Assembly (NCBI RefSeq): GCF_018131015.1
Contig: NZ_JAFCJJ010000025.1
Span: 23,551 to 87,550 of the forward strand
Direction of reading: 5' to 3'
Source of the DNA: Bradyrhizobium diazoefficiens
GTDB lineage: Bacteria > Pseudomonadota > Alphaproteobacteria > Rhizobiales > Xanthobacteraceae
DNA: 64,000 nt
Part shown: piece after piece, positions 63,037 to 64,000 of the stretch
Layout: every line of letters starts with the position of its first letter
Numbering within the stretch: position 1 is the first letter of the stretch
Translations under genes and position numbers: made by a program
Notes under the pieces: generated by a model
What the model saw: the letters and a program-made list of their open reading frames with translations, nothing else
Told to the model about the DNA's origin: nothing
Database searches by the model: none

Positions 63037-63825
63037 ATGGGTACTCTGTCAGGCAAGAACGCCGTCGTGACCGGTTCGACCAGTGGCATCGGGCTCGCCT
63101 ATGCACGAGCCTTCGCCGCCGCGGGCGCCAATGTCGTCATCAACGGCTTCGGCTCGCCGGAGGACATCGAGAAGGAGCGTTCGAAGATCGAGGCGGACTT
63201 CAAGGTGAAGGCGGTCTATTCGCCGGCCGACATGTCCAAGCCCGCGGAAATCGCCGGGATGATCGCGCTTGGCGAGAAGAGTTTTGGTTCGGTCGACGTC
63301 CTCGTCAACAATGCCGGCATCCAGTTCGTCTCGCCGATCGAGGATTTCCCGGTCGAGAAATGGGACCAGATCATCGCGATCAACCTGTCGTCGGCCTTCC
63401 ATGCCATCCGCGCCGCGGTGCCCGGCATGAAGAAGAAGGGCTGGGGCCGCATCATCAACACGGCGTCGGCGCACTCGCTGGTCGCCTCGCCCTTCAAGTC
63501 GGCCTATGTCTCGGCCAAGCACGGCATCGCCGGCCTCACCAAGACCGTGGCGCTGGAAGTGGCGACCCACAAGATCACCTGCAATTGCATCAGCCCCGGC
63601 TATGTCTGGACGCCGCTGGTCGAGAAGCAGATCCCCGACACCATGAAGGCGCGCAATCTGACACGCGAACAGGTCATCAACGACGTGCTGCTCGACGCGC
63701 AGCCGACCAAGGAGTTCGTCACCTCGGAGCAGGTCGCAGCTCTGGCCTTGTTCCTTTGCAGCGACGATGCCGCGCAGATCACCGGCACCAACCTCTCGAT
63801 CGACGGCGGCTGGACGGCGGCGTAG
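63037..63825 (+). CDS. bdhA: 3-hydroxybutyrate dehydrogenase
   Basis: A 262-aa short-chain dehydrogenase that interconverts 3-hydroxybutyrate and acetoacetate. Cofactor motif GSTSGIG, NNAGIQ, catalytic Ser in TASAHSLVAS, and YVSAKHG with Tyr and Lys. The segments HKITCNCISPGYVWTPLVEK and LFLCSDDAAQITGTNLSIDG fit BdhA closely. It is the last gene of the patatin unit. Confidence 0.92.
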   Translation: MGTLSGKNAVVTGSTSGIGLAYARAFAAAGANVVINGFGSPEDIEKERSKIEADFKVKAVYSPADMSKPAEIAGMIALGEKSFGSVDVLVNNAGIQFVSPIEDFPVEKWDQIIAINLSSAFHAIRAAVPGMKKKGWGRIINTASAHSLVASPFKSAYVSAKHGIAGLTKTVALEVATHKITCNCISPGYVWTPLVEKQIPDTMKARNLTREQVINDVLLDAQPTKEFVTSEQVAALALFLCSDDAAQITGTNLSIDGGWTAA

Positions 63826-63836
63826 CAACCGGTGTC

Positions 63837-63858
63837 ATGCCCCGCGGCGGCGGGGCAT
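63837..63858. repeat. palindromic repeat after bdhA
   Basis: ATGCCCCGC and GCGGGGCAT pair across a 4-base loop, followed by CCAGTACGCCGCG. I remember this unit as an abundant intergenic repeat in bradyrhizobia. It starts 12 bases after the bdhA stop and may also act as its terminator. Confidence 0.6.
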
Positions 63859-63915
63859 CCAGTACGCCGCGACATCTCGGTTCAATCGCAACCCTCTCGG
63901 AATACTGGATCGCCC

Positions 63916-64000
63916 GGTCAAGGTGTTCAGCCCGGGGACATGACCGACGGGTGTTCGGGGACATAGCCGACACATCATAGTGCATGGATTTGGCAGCGTG
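63916..64000. mobile_element. possible insertion-sequence end at the window edge
   Basis: Two tandem near copies of CGGGGACAT(GA/AG)CCGAC lie within about 35 bases (63933-63972), the second inside TGTTCGGGGACATAGCCGACA. This recalls terminal sequence of IS481-like elements. No transposase is visible before the edge. Confidence 0.25.

Overview
The window looks like chromosomal DNA of an alphaproteobacterium of the Bradyrhizobium / Nitrobacteraceae group. The evidence is high G+C, the Caulobacter-type cpa/tad pilus genes, the urt-ure urea locus, a CysH of the Fe-S APS reductase type, DUF2865 and OpgC proteins, and short GC-rich palindromic repeats of a kind I remember from bradyrhizobial genomes. 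The assignment rests on sequence reading and memory, not on a search. I saw no rRNA, tRNA, CRISPR array or complete mobile element.

Layout. 0-3.8 kb: an NlpC/P60-type protein (cut by the window edge) overlapping an M17 aminopeptidase, a 67-aa membrane protein and a metallophosphoesterase. 3.8-17 kb: a tad/cpa pilus locus. tadD is on the plus strand; tadC, tadB, cpaF, cpaE, cpaD, cpaC, cpaB, cpaA and a 54-aa Flp pilin are on the minus strand; a fatty-acid hydroxylase, a free-standing secretin N-domain protein and two TadE/G-like proteins are on the plus strand. CtrA-like sites lie before tadD, cpaB and tadE. 17-19.5 kb: a cold-shock group on the minus strand (cspA, an IF-1 with an RG-rich tail, a DEAD-box helicase). 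19.8-33.1 kb: urea uptake and hydrolysis, urtABCDE then ureD-A-B, patatin, small alarmone hydrolase, ureC, monooxygenase, ureE-F-G, headed by a clear sigma-54 promoter. 33.4-40.2 kb: an HWE-type sensor kinase with an altered ATP site, an OpgC acyltransferase and an envelope/stress group (DUF883, holin-like, AI-2E transporter, L,D-transpeptidase, DUF2865), three units of which carry EcfG-type promoters. 40.2-46.5 kb: two paralogous chemoreceptors flanking an NAD(P)H-binding protein and about 1.1 kb with no convincing gene. 46.7-49.2 kb: a 51-aa membrane protein with another EcfG-type promoter, and malate synthase G. 49.6-61.2 kb: assimilatory sulfate reduction, with cysD-cysNC on the minus strand and cysG-DUF2849-cysI-DUF934-cysH-sbp-cysT-cysW-cysA on the plus strand. 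61.3-63.8 kb: a CAP-domain lipoprotein, a second patatin and a 3-hydroxybutyrate dehydrogenase, followed by a palindromic repeat and what may be an insertion-sequence end.

How the genes work together. Urt imports urea, and UreABC, matured by UreD/E/F/G, splits it to ammonia under nitrogen control. Sbp/CysTWA import sulfate, CysD/CysNC activate it, and CysH and the siroheme enzyme CysI (cofactor from CysG) reduce it to sulfide. The most interesting points are the patatin and alarmone-hydrolase genes inside the urease operon, the matching set of EcfG-type promoters, the kinase whose N-box asparagine is missing, and CtrA-like sites that would tie pilus expression to the cell cycle.
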